Origin: Pseudothioclava arenosa
GTDB lineage: Bacteria > Pseudomonadota > Alphaproteobacteria > Rhodobacterales > Rhodobacteraceae
Length of the DNA: 64,000 nt
Reading direction: 5' to 3'
NCBI RefSeq assembly: GCF_002358085.1
Contig: NZ_NTJD01000002.1
Coordinates: forward strand, 1-64,000
A program made the position numbers and the translations under genes. The notes beneath the pieces were generated by a model that searched no databases, was not told the DNA's origin, and saw nothing but the letters and a program-made list of their open reading frames with translations. Every line of letters begins with the position of its first letter. Position 1 is the first letter of the stretch. This document shows, in pieces, positions 8,873 through 17,651 of the stretch.

Positions 8873-8906
8873 GTATATTTGAATACAAATGTATACATTT
8901 GGATAC
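8873..8906. promoter_or_regulatory. Palindromic operator of the GntR regulator
   Basis: A perfect 14-base palindrome AAATGTATACATTT lies at 8887-8900. It is flanked on both sides by further GTAT/ATAC half-sites: GTATATTTGAATAC at 8873-8886 and GTAT...GGATAC ending at 8906. The run sits between the divergent AbrB-family gene and the GntR gene, within the promoter space of both, and is much more AT-rich than its surroundings. It is the obvious binding site for the GntR/FCD protein encoded next to it. Confidence 0.7.
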
Positions 8907-8929
8907 AGGAATCGCAAGAGGGTCAAAAC

Positions 8930-9598
8930 ATGGCCGACGACACCGAAATCCCGCAAGGCCAAAGCGCCTATCGCCGCTTGCTCGACGAGATCCGCAACGG
9001 CACGCTGAGTCCCGGCGCGCGGCTGCGTGAAATCGAATTGGCCGAGCGGATGGGCATTAGCCGCACCCCCGTTCGCGAGGCGATCCGCCAGCTTGAGGCG
9101 GACGGGCTGGTGACGCATCTGCCACGGCAGGGCGCGACGATCCGCAGTCTCGATCACGCCGAGGTGGTCGAGCTTTATGAGATGCGCGCGGTGCTGGAAG
9201 GCACGGCTGCGCGGCTCGCGGCGCGGGCTGCCTCGGATATCGAACTGGCAGAGCTGGTCGCGCTCAACGACGAGCTCGCGCAGATGCCAGCTGGCGCGCT
9301 AGCCCGCGAGGTCAACCGCGTGTTTCACCGCACGCTGATCGAGGCCGCGCGCAACCGCTTTCTGATCAAGGCGATGAGTGCGTTGCAAAAGACGCTGCTG
9401 ATCCTTGGGCCCACGACCCTGGCAGAACCGGAGCGCGCGATCGCGGCGGTTTCAGAGCACCGTGCCGTTCTTGACGCGCTTCTTGCGCGTGATGGGGCGG
9501 CCGCAGAAGCAGCGATGCGCGGGCATGTCGAGGCGGCACTCTCAGCTCGCATCCGCGGGATGCGCGGGCGCGAATTACCGATGGAGGACGAGGCATGA
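8930..9598 (+). CDS. GntR-family transcriptional regulator, FCD domain
   Basis: A 222-residue regulator. The N-terminal winged helix has the typical LRE-IELAERMGISRTPVREAI core (about residues 30-50) and the wing LPRQGATIRSL. The all-helical FCD ligand-binding domain follows, with Asp/His positions such as NRVFHRTLIEAARNRFL and SEHRAVLDALLARD consistent with metal and carboxylate binding. The start ATG at 8930 is just downstream of a multi-site palindromic operator. The next gene, tcuA, begins in its stop codon (ATGA), so regulator and tcuAB form one transcript. It likely represses tcuAB and the AbrB gene until a tricarboxylate effector binds. Confidence 0.88.
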   Translation: MADDTEIPQGQSAYRRLLDEIRNGTLSPGARLREIELAERMGISRTPVREAIRQLEADGLVTHLPRQGATIRSLDHAEVVELYEMRAVLEGTAARLAARAASDIELAELVALNDELAQMPAGALAREVNRVFHRTLIEAARNRFLIKAMSALQKTLLILGPTTLAEPERAIAAVSEHRAVLDALLARDGAAAEAAMRGHVEAALSARIRGMRGRELPMEDEA

Positions 9599-10986
9599 AA
9601 GATTGGCCCGAAACATTTGATATAGCCGTCGTTGGCGGTGGGAATGCAGCGCTGTGCGCAGCGATCACAGCAGCCGAGGCAGGTGCGAGTGTGCTGATCC
9701 TAGAAGGCGCGCCGAAGAGCTATCGCGGCGGCAATAGCCGCCACACGCGCAACTTTCGTTGCATGCACAAGGGGCCGATGTTTCCGCTGACCGACGCCTA
9801 TGAGGAAGAAGAATACCTGCACGACCTGATGCTGGTGACCAAGGGCAAAACCGATGAGGGGCTGGCCCGGCTGGCGATCCGTTCATCCGAGGAGTGTCTG
9901 CCCTGGATGCAGGCGCATGGCGTGCGGTTCCAGCCGTCGCTCTCGGGCACGCTCAGCCTGTCGCGCACCAACGCCTTTTTCCTAGGCGGCGGCAAGGCGT
10001 TGGTGAATGCCTATTACAACACAGCCGAGGACCTTGGCGTGAAGGTCGCATACGAGGCACTGGTGAGCCACGTCCATCGTGAGGGCGACTGTATCACGCA
10101 CCTCGAAGTTGAGATCGCCGGTCGCCCTGTAACCGTCAAGGCGCGGGCCTTCGTGTTGGCGTCGGGCGGGTTTCAGGCAGATATCGATTGGCTTGCCCGC
10201 GCTTGGGGGCCATCGGCGCGAAACTTCCTGATCCGCGGGACCCCCTACAACCGCGGCGTCGTGTTGCGCGACATGATCGACCAAGGTGCCGAGCAGGTCG
10301 GAGACCCGACCCAATGCCACGCCGTCGCAATCGACGGGCGCGCGCCGAAATACGACGGCGGCATCGTTACCCGGCTCGACTGCGTACCGTTCTCGATTGT
10401 GCTCAACACGAAGGGCGAGCGCTTCTACAACGAGGGCGAGGATGTCTGGCCCAAACGTTATGCGATTTGGGGCCGTCTTGTCGCGGCGCAGCCCGATCAG
10501 GTGGGTTTCGCTCTTATAGACGCGAAGTCGATCGACCTGTTCATGCCCTCGGTCTTTCCGCCGGTGAAGGCCGACACGATCGAGGAACTTGCCGAGAAGA
10601 TGGGCCTGGACCCGCAGACGGTGCGCCAGACGGTCGATGGGTTCAACGCCGCCTGCCGCCCGGGCAAGTTCCACCCGACCGAGCTGGACGGCCTGGCGAC
10701 CGAGGGCCTGGATGTGCCCAAGACCAACTGGGCGCGCCCACTCGATACGCCGCCCTTCTACGGCTATCAGCTGCGTCCCGGCGTGACCTTCACTTATCTA
10801 GGGCTGAAGGTCGATGCCCAAGCGCAGGTGCACGGTGCCGAGGGCCCGATCCGCAATCTTTGGGCCGCGGGCGAGATCATGGCGGGCTCGATCCTTGGTC
10901 AGGGCTATCTGGCTGGCTTCGGCATGACCATCGGAACTGTATTTGGACGTATCGCAGGCAAGGAGGCCGCCGCCCATGTCGCTTGA
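9595..10986 (+). CDS. tcuA: FAD-dependent tricarballylate dehydrogenase
   Basis: A 463-residue flavoprotein of the succinate dehydrogenase/fumarate reductase flavin group. The dinucleotide-binding motif is VVGGGNAALCAAI at residues 12-24. TcuA-like features are YRGGNSRHTRNFR near residue 45, ERFYNEGEDVWPKRYA near 280 and AAGEIMAGSILGQGYLAGFG at the C-terminus. TcuA oxidises tricarballylate (propane-1,2,3-tricarboxylate) to cis-aconitate, which enters the TCA cycle. The length matches known TcuA (about 467). It overlaps the GntR stop by four bases and tcuB by eleven bases, which supports co-translation. Confidence 0.9.
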   Translation: MKDWPETFDIAVVGGGNAALCAAITAAEAGASVLILEGAPKSYRGGNSRHTRNFRCMHKGPMFPLTDAYEEEEYLHDLMLVTKGKTDEGLARLAIRSSEECLPWMQAHGVRFQPSLSGTLSLSRTNAFFLGGGKALVNAYYNTAEDLGVKVAYEALVSHVHREGDCITHLEVEIAGRPVTVKARAFVLASGGFQADIDWLARAWGPSARNFLIRGTPYNRGVVLRDMIDQGAEQVGDPTQCHAVAIDGRAPKYDGGIVTRLDCVPFSIVLNTKGERFYNEGEDVWPKRYAIWGRLVAAQPDQVGFALIDAKSIDLFMPSVFPPVKADTIEELAEKMGLDPQTVRQTVDGFNAACRPGKFHPTELDGLATEGLDVPKTNWARPLDTPPFYGYQLRPGVTFTYLGLKVDAQAQVHGAEGPIRNLWAAGEIMAGSILGQGYLAGFGMTIGTVFGRIAGKEAAAHVA

Positions 10987-12076
10987 CCTTTCTCCCCCGA
11001 CCCTCCCTGCAACCGAGGAGGCCCGTCGCCAGATCGAGATCTGCAACGCCTGCCGCTATTGCGAGGGCTTCTGCTCTGTCTTTCCGGCGATGACTCGGCA
11101 GAAGGCCTTTGCCGATGGCGACCTGACTCAACTGGCCAACCTGTGTCATAACTGCCGCGGCTGCTACTACGCCTGCCAATATACCGCGCCCCATGAGTTC
11201 GCGCTGAATATCCCCGCAGCATTGGCTGAGGTGCGTGTCGAAAGCTGGGAGCGTCTTGCGCGCCCGCGGGTCATCGCGAGTCTGTTCCAGACGCATGGCG
11301 TGGCGATGGCCGGGCTTCTGGTAGTTGTGTTGGCGCTGTTCTTCTGGGCGCTGAGCGCCCTGCGCCCCGAAGCTGGTGCAGGCTTCTATGCCTATCTGGC
11401 GCATAATACTCTCGTGGCGATCTTCGCCCCCGCCTTCCTGCTGCCGCTGGCGCTGATCGCGCTGTCGGTGCGCGATTATTGGCGCGAAGTTGGCGGCGGC
11501 CGGGTGCGGCTAACCCATGTGCTGAGCGCCTTTGACAGCGCTGCAAGGATGAAGAACCTTTCGGGCGGCCACGGCGAAGGCTGCAACTTCGAGAAGGGCG
11601 ACCGCTTCAGCGACCGCCGCCGGGTGTACCACCAGCTGATGATGTATGGCTTCCTGCTGTGCTTCGCCTCGACCGCCAGCGCGACGTTGCTGCACTATGT
11701 TCTCGCCCTCGAGGCCCCCTATTCGCTGATCTCTGTACCCAAGCTTCTGGGTGTGCCGGGCGGGCTAATGATGGTGGTGGGCAGCGCGGGGCTCGGCTGG
11801 CTTAAACTGCGCGCCGACCGCTCGCTGGGCGCTGCGCGTGTCTGGGGCGGAGAGATGGCTTTCGTGCTGCTTCTGGGCGCGGTCGCGCTCACCGGGCTCG
11901 CACTTTATGCCGCGACCGGCTCGACCTTGGTCAAACCGCTGCTGGCAATCCATCTGTCGACGGTGATGGTGCTGTTCCTGCTGATGCCGTTCTCAAAAAT
12001 GGTGCATGGCTTCTATCGCCTCGCGGCACTGATCGCCGAGGCGGGCAAGCCCGCCCCAGCCGGAGAACGTGCGTAA
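10976..12076 (+). CDS. tcuB: Tricarballylate utilisation electron-transfer protein
   Basis: A 366-residue membrane iron-sulfur protein. Two CxxCxxCxxxC clusters lie near the N-terminus (starting CNACRYCEGFC and CHNCRGCYYAC), so two [4Fe-4S] centres are expected. Six or so hydrophobic segments follow, with histidines (YHQLMMYGF, LHYVLAL) that could bind haem. TcuB reoxidises the FADH2 of TcuA and passes electrons to the quinone pool. The start ATG is inside the end of tcuA with AGGAGG about six bases before it; a longer open frame upstream is not needed. It ends the island's plus-strand block, facing the thioesterase gene. Confidence 0.9.
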   Translation: MSLDLSPPTLPATEEARRQIEICNACRYCEGFCSVFPAMTRQKAFADGDLTQLANLCHNCRGCYYACQYTAPHEFALNIPAALAEVRVESWERLARPRVIASLFQTHGVAMAGLLVVVLALFFWALSALRPEAGAGFYAYLAHNTLVAIFAPAFLLPLALIALSVRDYWREVGGGRVRLTHVLSAFDSAARMKNLSGGHGEGCNFEKGDRFSDRRRVYHQLMMYGFLLCFASTASATLLHYVLALEAPYSLISVPKLLGVPGGLMMVVGSAGLGWLKLRADRSLGAARVWGGEMAFVLLLGAVALTGLALYAATGSTLVKPLLAIHLSTVMVLFLLMPFSKMVHGFYRLAALIAEAGKPAPAGERA

Positions 12077-12085
12077 ACGGTCTCT

Positions 12086-12127
12086 CGACCGCTGACGTTA
12101 CGGGCCTGCCTGGCCGGTCAGCGGTCG
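12086..12127. terminator. Hairpin between convergent tcuB and thioesterase genes
   Basis: CGACCGCTGAC at 12086-12096 is complementary to GTCAGCGGTCG at 12117-12127, an 11-bp stem with a 20-base loop. It covers the 3' end of the minus-strand thioesterase gene and could stop transcripts from both sides, though neither side has a clear T run. Confidence 0.5.
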
Positions 12128-12522
12128 GAGATTGGGCGGGGTCGGCCCTCGCCATCCAGAGCGACAAAGGTGAAGGTGGCGTCAGTCACCTTTACGCTTT
12201 CTTCGGCATAGCGATTGCGTCTCCAGGCTACGACGTGGATGCGCATCGACGTGCGCCCCGAACTGAGAAGATCGGCGTAAAGCGAAACCTCATCGCCCAC
12301 TTTCACGGGTTTATGAAAGGTCATGCCGTCCACCGCGATGGTGGCTGAACGTCCCCGCGCTATCCTTGCAGCAAGATTTCCTGCTGCAAGGTCCATCTGC
12401 GCCATAAGCCAGCCGCCGAAGATATCCCCGGAAGGGTTCGTGTCGGCGGGCATGGCAATGGTCCGAATGACGGGTTCGCCCGAAGGCTGGTCAAACGACA
12501 AGTTCAGAGCACATGACCACAA
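12118..12522 (-). CDS. YciA-type hotdog acyl-CoA thioesterase
   Basis: A 134-residue single-hotdog thioesterase. The family motif is clear: AMPADTNPSGDIFGGWLMAQ with the catalytic Asp, then AVDGMTFHKPVKVGD, and RHVVAWRR-like strand residues. The start overlaps the end of the lyase-like large subunit by about 19 bases, so it is the last gene of that minus-strand operon; a slightly later start is possible. YciA enzymes hydrolyse a range of acyl-CoAs. Next to a CoA-ligase/lyase pair, it may release CoA from an intermediate or from a stalled acyl-CoA. Confidence 0.85.
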   Translation of the reverse strand: MWSCALNLSFDQPSGEPVIRTIAMPADTNPSGDIFGGWLMAQMDLAAGNLAARIARGRSATIAVDGMTFHKPVKVGDEVSLYADLLSSGRTSMRIHVVAWRRNRYAEESVKVTDATFTFVALDGEGRPRPISDR

Positions 12523-15215
12523 GCGGCGGCTGGTGTTCGTGTGTCCATGTTGCGCCCCCGGTTGAGATGGTCGTCGATCTCGGCGGCTGCGCCAATCATG
12601 CGACCGAACAGAAACACCGTAAAGGCGGCGGTCTCAAGATCGCGGGGACTCAGCGCACCCGACTGATAGTCCTTCCAGAGAACGGACAGAAGCAAAGCAG
12701 CGATGATCGCATCGATGTTGACGCAGAATACATAGGGTGAGGCGCCCACCTCGAACAACTCGCGCACCAGGTGGCGGTAGAAGTCGTGGAAGATGTTGTA
12801 TTCGCCACGTTCCTCCATGAAGCGCGCGATGAAGCGTTCGCGGGGGTCAAAGTTCTCGGGTTTGCCCTTGAAGACTGGGTGATGCACCCCCGGCAGCGCC
12901 CGAACTTCTTGCCCTAGCTCCTTGGCGTAGCGTTTTTCCGCCTTGTAGCTAAGGGCGAACTTGTGGGCCATCGCTTTGAGGTCCAGCCCATGGGCCGGGT
13001 CGGTCGGGTCGGTCAGCGAGCAGCCTTGGAACTGGTCGAGCAGGAAGGCCATGCCCTCGAAACCGTTACCGCCGTGGCTATAGCCCGAGTGTGTCAGGAA
13101 ACCGATCATCGCCTTGTTGATCTGCACGCGTTCCGGTGTCTGTGGCCCGTCCGCCGCGACTGCGCCCTTGGCTCCTTGGGCAGAAATCGCGCCCGGACCG
13201 TTGGATATCAACAGCCCGATCAGGATCTGGATATAAAGCGCTTCGGTCGGCCCCGGTTTCTTGCCGGTCATGGCAAGGCAGCAGAGGTCAGCCATCGTCC
13301 AGTTCTGGAAGCGTTCGGAGCGCGGTATACCCCACAGGCTACCTGACTGATGGTGCTCTTTCGGGATAGTCGCCCCGACCATGACGCCATAAAGACGCAG
13401 GTACCAAGGAAGCGTCTCGGTCGTGAGGCGGCTGATCCGCTTGCGCACCATCGGTCCCCAGGCGATCGTTGTGGTGAACGCAGCCAGAATTGCGTCTCGC
13501 GACAGTCTTTCACCGAAGCTTTGAAGCAGTCGCAGGAAGACGGAGCGGCCGCCGCGCGCTGCCATAGCTTCCAGCATGGCCTCCGGCCTTGGGTCTTCGG
13601 CCTCGTCCTGAGTGGCGAGAAACAGCTTACGTGTTTCGTCGTCCACCGCGATGGTTGAGATATCGAAAGCTTCGTCGCGCCCGTCACGCAGGTCGGACTT
13701 CGCGAATAGCTCCACCAACGCTTGTGCACAGGCCAGGGCCCGTTCGACCCGGCGCGGGCCGGTGATCGCCGCGGCGACCGCCATGATCGCGTTTGGTGCA
13801 TTGCCTGCATCGCGCGCAGCATCCGTCGCCACAAGGATCGGGTCGCCTACGAGGTTGACCTCAGCCGACACCGCGATGTCGAGCAATGCACGGTCATGGG
13901 CATCGGCCAGCTCGTGGACGAGCGGCAAGGCGAACATCGCGTTCAGCGGTTGCAAAGCCAGGTCGAGAACCGTGTGCCCATGGACGCTGGTCACCTGAGT
14001 TTTTGGATCCATGACACTGGCGCCGGATTTGTCCTTCATTCCCTGCCGCGCAATCACGGCGCCGATCTGGTCCGAGAGAGCGGTGATCTGTCCCGCATAG
14101 GGGTCTGGCGCTGTCACAAGGGGCAGGGCGACTTCGGGCGGTAAATGCAGACCCTGATCGTTTGCGATCCACGGTTTCAGCGCAAGCGAGCCACGCGGCG
14201 GGAAATCGGGCTGCATGTCATTCAGCGCCATGACGGCCGTCAGTGCGGCAGGAATGTCAGCGATGTTGGTTACCAACGCCCCCTTGGCCGAGGCGTGCGG
14301 CGTTTCCGCAGTGAAGACGCCGTCTGTCCCGAATGCCTCGATGAACCAGCGCTCCTTGTCCTCGGCACTATCGCCGGAGCCGGCCATTGCGCCGGCATGG
14401 CCTACCGCACGGGTGAGTTTGGACTTCCATCGCCCGACGACGCAGGCAACCACGGGTTTGGACCAGTCGATATCCTTTTCGTAATATCCACCCGGTTCCA
14501 CATAAAGCACTGCGGCGCGCGACCGGGGGTCATTCGCAAAGCCATGCGCAAAGTCGCGCGCGCCATATTGAATGTACACATCCTTCCCGGATGAGATGAG
14601 CGTAGTCGTGCCCCAGCCCGCCGTGGCCATGTATTGCGCGATCGTGGTGGTAAAGCCGCCTGAGTTGGAAAAGACAGCAACCGACCCCTTGAGAAGCGAC
14701 TCCTCGGGATGGTCGCCGCCAAGAGCGCCGCCGATACGGACGCGAGACCAAGAATCCGCCACGCCAAGACAGTTGCCGCCCACGATGTCGACGCCATTGG
14801 CCTGTGCCATCGCCCTGATCTCACGCGCGTCGTGAACGGCGATCTTTTCGGTGATGATCACGATCTTGCGCAAATCTGGATTGACCCGGATCAGTTCTGC
14901 AACGCCGTCGCGCACGCCCGAGGGCGGCAGATACACGACCCCCGTGTTGAACCGGTGCCCCGCCTTGAGCCCCTCGAGTACGCTATTGAACACCGGGATG
15001 TCTCCCGCTGGTGTTTTCAGCACCTGCCCAGAGCGACCGGGCGATGTGCCGAATACGACATTGCCCCCGGAAAAGGCATGGCTGACGGGTGTTACCGTTC
15101 GGCTTTCGCCGCCGAGGATATTCAATACGCAGACGCGATCTTCCGGCGTGGCGATTTGGTCGAGACGGTCAATGCCCAGATAATACGGCAAACTGGCGAT
15201 TCCCTGACGATACAT
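12504..15215 (-). CDS. ATP-citrate-lyase-like large subunit (succinyl-CoA-synthetase alpha + citrate-synthase-like domains)
   Basis: A 903-residue protein. Residues 1-330 resemble the alpha part of succinyl-CoA synthetase and ATP-citrate lyase, with SNSGGFTT near 183 and the phospho-histidine motif GHAGAMAG (His273). Residues 600-903 align by eye with the citrate-synthase domain of ATP-citrate lyase: GLLISNGPGAIS near 667, LPGVHHP near 774 and VNIDAIIAAL near 832. The catalytic Asp (835) and a His (778 or 779) are present. The first active-site His of the ADHGP motif is Asn here (672). About 230 residues in between (370-600) have no counterpart in ordinary lyase. It may therefore activate and cleave an acid other than citrate. 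The start is supported by AGGAGG before the ATG. The 903-residue length exceeds the roughly 600 expected. Confidence 0.75.
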   Translation of the reverse strand: MYRQGIASLPYYLGIDRLDQIATPEDRVCVLNILGGESRTVTPVSHAFSGGNVVFGTSPGRSGQVLKTPAGDIPVFNSVLEGLKAGHRFNTGVVYLPPSGVRDGVAELIRVNPDLRKIVIITEKIAVHDAREIRAMAQANGVDIVGGNCLGVADSWSRVRIGGALGGDHPEESLLKGSVAVFSNSGGFTTTIAQYMATAGWGTTTLISSGKDVYIQYGARDFAHGFANDPRSRAAVLYVEPGGYYEKDIDWSKPVVACVVGRWKSKLTRAVGHAGAMAGSGDSAEDKERWFIEAFGTDGVFTAETPHASAKGALVTNIADIPAALTAVMALNDMQPDFPPRGSLALKPWIANDQGLHLPPEVALPLVTAPDPYAGQITALSDQIGAVIARQGMKDKSGASVMDPKTQVTSVHGHTVLDLALQPLNAMFALPLVHELADAHDRALLDIAVSAEVNLVGDPILVATDAARDAGNAPNAIMAVAAAITGPRRVERALACAQALVELFAKSDLRDGRDEAFDISTIAVDDETRKLFLATQDEAEDPRPEAMLEAMAARGGRSVFLRLLQSFGERLSRDAILAAFTTTIAWGPMVRKRISRLTTETLPWYLRLYGVMVGATIPKEHHQSGSLWGIPRSERFQNWTMADLCCLAMTGKKPGPTEALYIQILIGLLISNGPGAISAQGAKGAVAADGPQTPERVQINKAMIGFLTHSGYSHGGNGFEGMAFLLDQFQGCSLTDPTDPAHGLDLKAMAHKFALSYKAEKRYAKELGQEVRALPGVHHPVFKGKPENFDPRERFIARFMEERGEYNIFHDFYRHLVRELFEVGASPYVFCVNIDAIIAALLLSVLWKDYQSGALSPRDLETAAFTVFLFGRMIGAAAEIDDHLNRGRNMDTRTPAAACGHVL

Positions 15216-15228
15216 GGCGCGTTCCTCC

Positions 15229-16503
15229 TCAGGCGCTGATATTCATGGCGCGGGCGATCTCGTCGCGTCCGCCGCTGCGCATCCACTGGTCCACCTGTTT
15301 CGCATAGGCGACAACTTCAGAGATGGCGCTGTCGAAGCCGAAGAACCGATACGGCACACCAAGGCTGTCCAGCGTGTCGGCCAGATTGCCCATGCCGCGC
15401 ACCAAGTTCGGCCCGCCCCGGCCTACGACGACATACAGCGGCACTGGCCCGTGCTTGGCAAAATGCTCTCGCAACGCGTCGCCCATGCCCCGGAAAGTCT
15501 CCAGGATATCGGTGTTGTTAGACTTGCCCCCGATAATGAAAAGGACGTTGGTTTGCTTCAGGAAATGGCGGTAGCAGATCGAGGCAACGGCCTTCATCTT
15601 CTCATAGGGAGGGTTCCCGCCGAAATCCGATGAGATGATAGCTGAATCACCCAGAACCTCCGTCACGAGCGAGTTCGCCCCGCCGCCAAAGGTGGGGGCC
15701 AGGATCGTTCCCTTGTCATTGATGACGAAGACATCGGACTGCCCCTGATGCGTTCGAAGCTGGTTCACCTCTTGCTCGAAATCCGAGATATCTGCGGCGA
15801 ACAGGTAATCCGGCAGTCCGAGGCGACCGACCCTTGGGTCATCCCGGTCGAACCCGCATTTGAAATCGCATGCCACCGGTGTCAGTCGGCCATCCTTTCC
15901 GGCGAGCATCCGGATCGGGTTCAACTCCAACGTGGTCATGCCATAATGGTGCATCAGCTCCCACAACTTCGGCAGATGCTGAACGAGCGGAGAGATAATC
16001 TCCTTCGGGGCCCCGATCCTGGTGAGGGCGTTGGCGACGACAAAGGCCTTCAATCCCGTCAAAGCATCGAATGGAACGCTGGCGATTTCAGACTTGTCCA
16101 GTTCTTCGATATCCACTCCGCCGCGATGCGTGATCGTCATCGTCGGTGCGCGAAAACGAGTGTCGTCGGTAATGGCGAAATAGACTTCATGATCGGCTGG
16201 GACGCCAGCTTCGAATGTCACTCCGTTTGCCTTAGCGACCGCATTGCCGTGGCGGTGTTCGGCGAAATAGAGCCGCTCTTTCTCGGCTAGAGCAGTCTTG
16301 AGGTCACGTGCGCGACCGATCAGGCCGGCCTTGCCCTTCTTGCCGACCCCTCCACGGAACAACGGCTTCACAAAGATCAGCTTGTGCTTGTCGATCAGGG
16401 CCTGAATTTGATCCTCGGTCGCATCTGGACCCAAAACTTCGGAAGTCGGAAAGCCTACATGGGTTAGCAGGCGCGCACCCGTCAGCATGCCGGTCACTTG
16501 CAT
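15229..16503 (-). CDS. ATP-citrate-lyase-like small subunit (ATP-grasp, succinyl-CoA-synthetase beta type)
   Basis: A 424-residue ATP-grasp protein that pairs with the next gene. It matches the beta-like part of ATP-citrate lyase: KHKLIFVKPLFRGGVGKKGK for ATP binding, TTLELNPIRML with the metal/phosphate Asn, and a C-terminal half with GGGANSLVTEV, DFGGNPPYEKM and FIIGGKSNNTDI. Such subunits phosphorylate the partner's active-site His from ATP. The start is ATG at 16503, preceded by GGGAGG; an in-frame ATG 15 bases earlier lies on the ribosome-binding site. It is the first gene of a three-gene minus-strand operon (small subunit, large subunit, thioesterase), separated by 13 bases from the next. 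Confidence 0.8.
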   Translation of the reverse strand: MQVTGMLTGARLLTHVGFPTSEVLGPDATEDQIQALIDKHKLIFVKPLFRGGVGKKGKAGLIGRARDLKTALAEKERLYFAEHRHGNAVAKANGVTFEAGVPADHEVYFAITDDTRFRAPTMTITHRGGVDIEELDKSEIASVPFDALTGLKAFVVANALTRIGAPKEIISPLVQHLPKLWELMHHYGMTTLELNPIRMLAGKDGRLTPVACDFKCGFDRDDPRVGRLGLPDYLFAADISDFEQEVNQLRTHQGQSDVFVINDKGTILAPTFGGGANSLVTEVLGDSAIISSDFGGNPPYEKMKAVASICYRHFLKQTNVLFIIGGKSNNTDILETFRGMGDALREHFAKHGPVPLYVVVGRGGPNLVRGMGNLADTLDSLGVPYRFFGFDSAISEVVAYAKQVDQWMRSGGRDEIARAMNISA

Positions 16504-16808
16504 CGAATATCCTCCCATTCGTCTGCGTGGGGGAGTGTGTACGCCGCTAACCTGTCGATGGCCTGTCGGGGCAGGAAAAAGTGACGTGAAAAATGTGGCC
16601 CTTGTTCCAATGCACGCTCATGATGAGGCGGGTGCATGCTCAAAGTGACGCAACTAAATAGAGTTGCCTTGCCGCCCGTGAGCGGCATTGGCTGGGTTTG
16701 ATCGTGACTGGTCTCAACCACCTTGCGGACGAAAGCGCCTAGATGGTGCTGATCTCCCCCAGTGAATCGGGCCGCCGGTTCTTGTCATACAAACCTAGCT
16801 TGAGGCGG
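16504..16808. other. Upstream region of the lyase-like operon
   Basis: About 305 bases between the lyase-like operon and the IS6-family element. It must contain the operon promoter, but no convincing -35/-10 pair was found. On the minus strand an open stretch ending at 16739 (TAG) reads like a protein C-terminus and may be a remnant of another element; it was not identified. Confidence 0.4.
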
Positions 16809-17651
16809 GGACAGGGAGGCGCTAGCGTTTGCCCATGACCAAACCCAAACCTTTCAATTAACTCAGAAAGGTCTTGTCAGGGGGAATCCCGTTGAGCGGG
16901 GCAGGGTGGTCTCGTAGCGTTTGGGGATGACGAAAGATGCCCCATTCAAGTATTTTCGGACCAGCCCGGAAGTCATTCGCCTGGCCGTCATGATGTACGT
17001 CCGGTTTCCCCTATCGCTGCGCTACGTCGAAGACCTGCTGCACGAACGCGGTATCGAGATCAGCCATGAATCCGTCCGTTTCTGGTGGAACCGTTTTGGC
17101 CCGATGTTCGCCTCGGAGATCCGTGCGCGACGCGTCGAACGGCTGCGCTCCGGTCCTCAGTGGCGCTGGCATCTCGACGAGGTTTTTGTGAAGATAAATG
17201 GCGAACGCCACTACCTCTGGCGGGCGGTCGATCACGAAGGTGAGGTTCTCGAGAGCTTCGTGACGAAGACGCGAGACAAGAAAGCGCCTTGAAATTCTCG
17301 AAGAAAACGATGCGGAGATATGGTCGGCCCGTGGCCATCGTCACGGATCTTCTGCGGTCTTATGGCGCGGCGCTGAAGGCGATCGGCGCGGTAAGTCTAC
17401 AAGAAACCGGCCGTTGGCTGAACAACCGGGCCGAGAATTCCCACTTGCCATTCCGAAGACGGGAACGCGCGATGCAGCGGTTTTGGCGGATGCGAAGTCT
17501 GCAGAAATTCGTCGCCGTCCACGCCTCGGTCTTCAACCATTTCAACTCGGAGCGCAGCTTCTATTCTAGAGCGAATTTCAAGAAGAACCGCGCCGCTGCT
17601 CTAGCTGAGTGGCGCGGCCTCTGCGCGGGATAAGGGGCCGCGCTACTGTCC
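16809..17651 (+). mobile_element. IS6-family insertion sequence
   Basis: An IS6-family transposase reading frame (frameshifted) lies inside. The ends are tentative: GGACAG at 16809 and its complement CTGTCC at 17646-17651 give an element of 843 bp, the right size for the family, but the inverted repeats are weak beyond six bases and no 8-bp target duplication is visible. It separates the tricarboxylate island from the biotin transporter genes. Confidence 0.6.
16927..17633 (+). pseudogene. IS6-family transposase, frameshifted
   Basis: The two overlapping frames, 16927-17292 and 17289-17633, together give about 235 residues, the full family length. The first holds SLRYVEDLLHERGIEISHES (helix-turn-helix) and the first catalytic Asp in WHLDEVFVKING. 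The second holds the second Asp in VTDLLRSYGAAL and the Glu in NNRAENSH. The frames join at about 17286-17290, where one base is missing from an otherwise intact DKKA-LKF junction. Unless this is a sequencing error or an uncommon programmed shift, the transposase is inactive. Confidence 0.8.

Noticed and set aside
16739-16830. Open minus-strand stretch ending LYDKNRRPDSLGEIST-like before the IS6 element
   Set aside because: It reads like a protein end but I cannot identify a family, and no start or upstream part is present.
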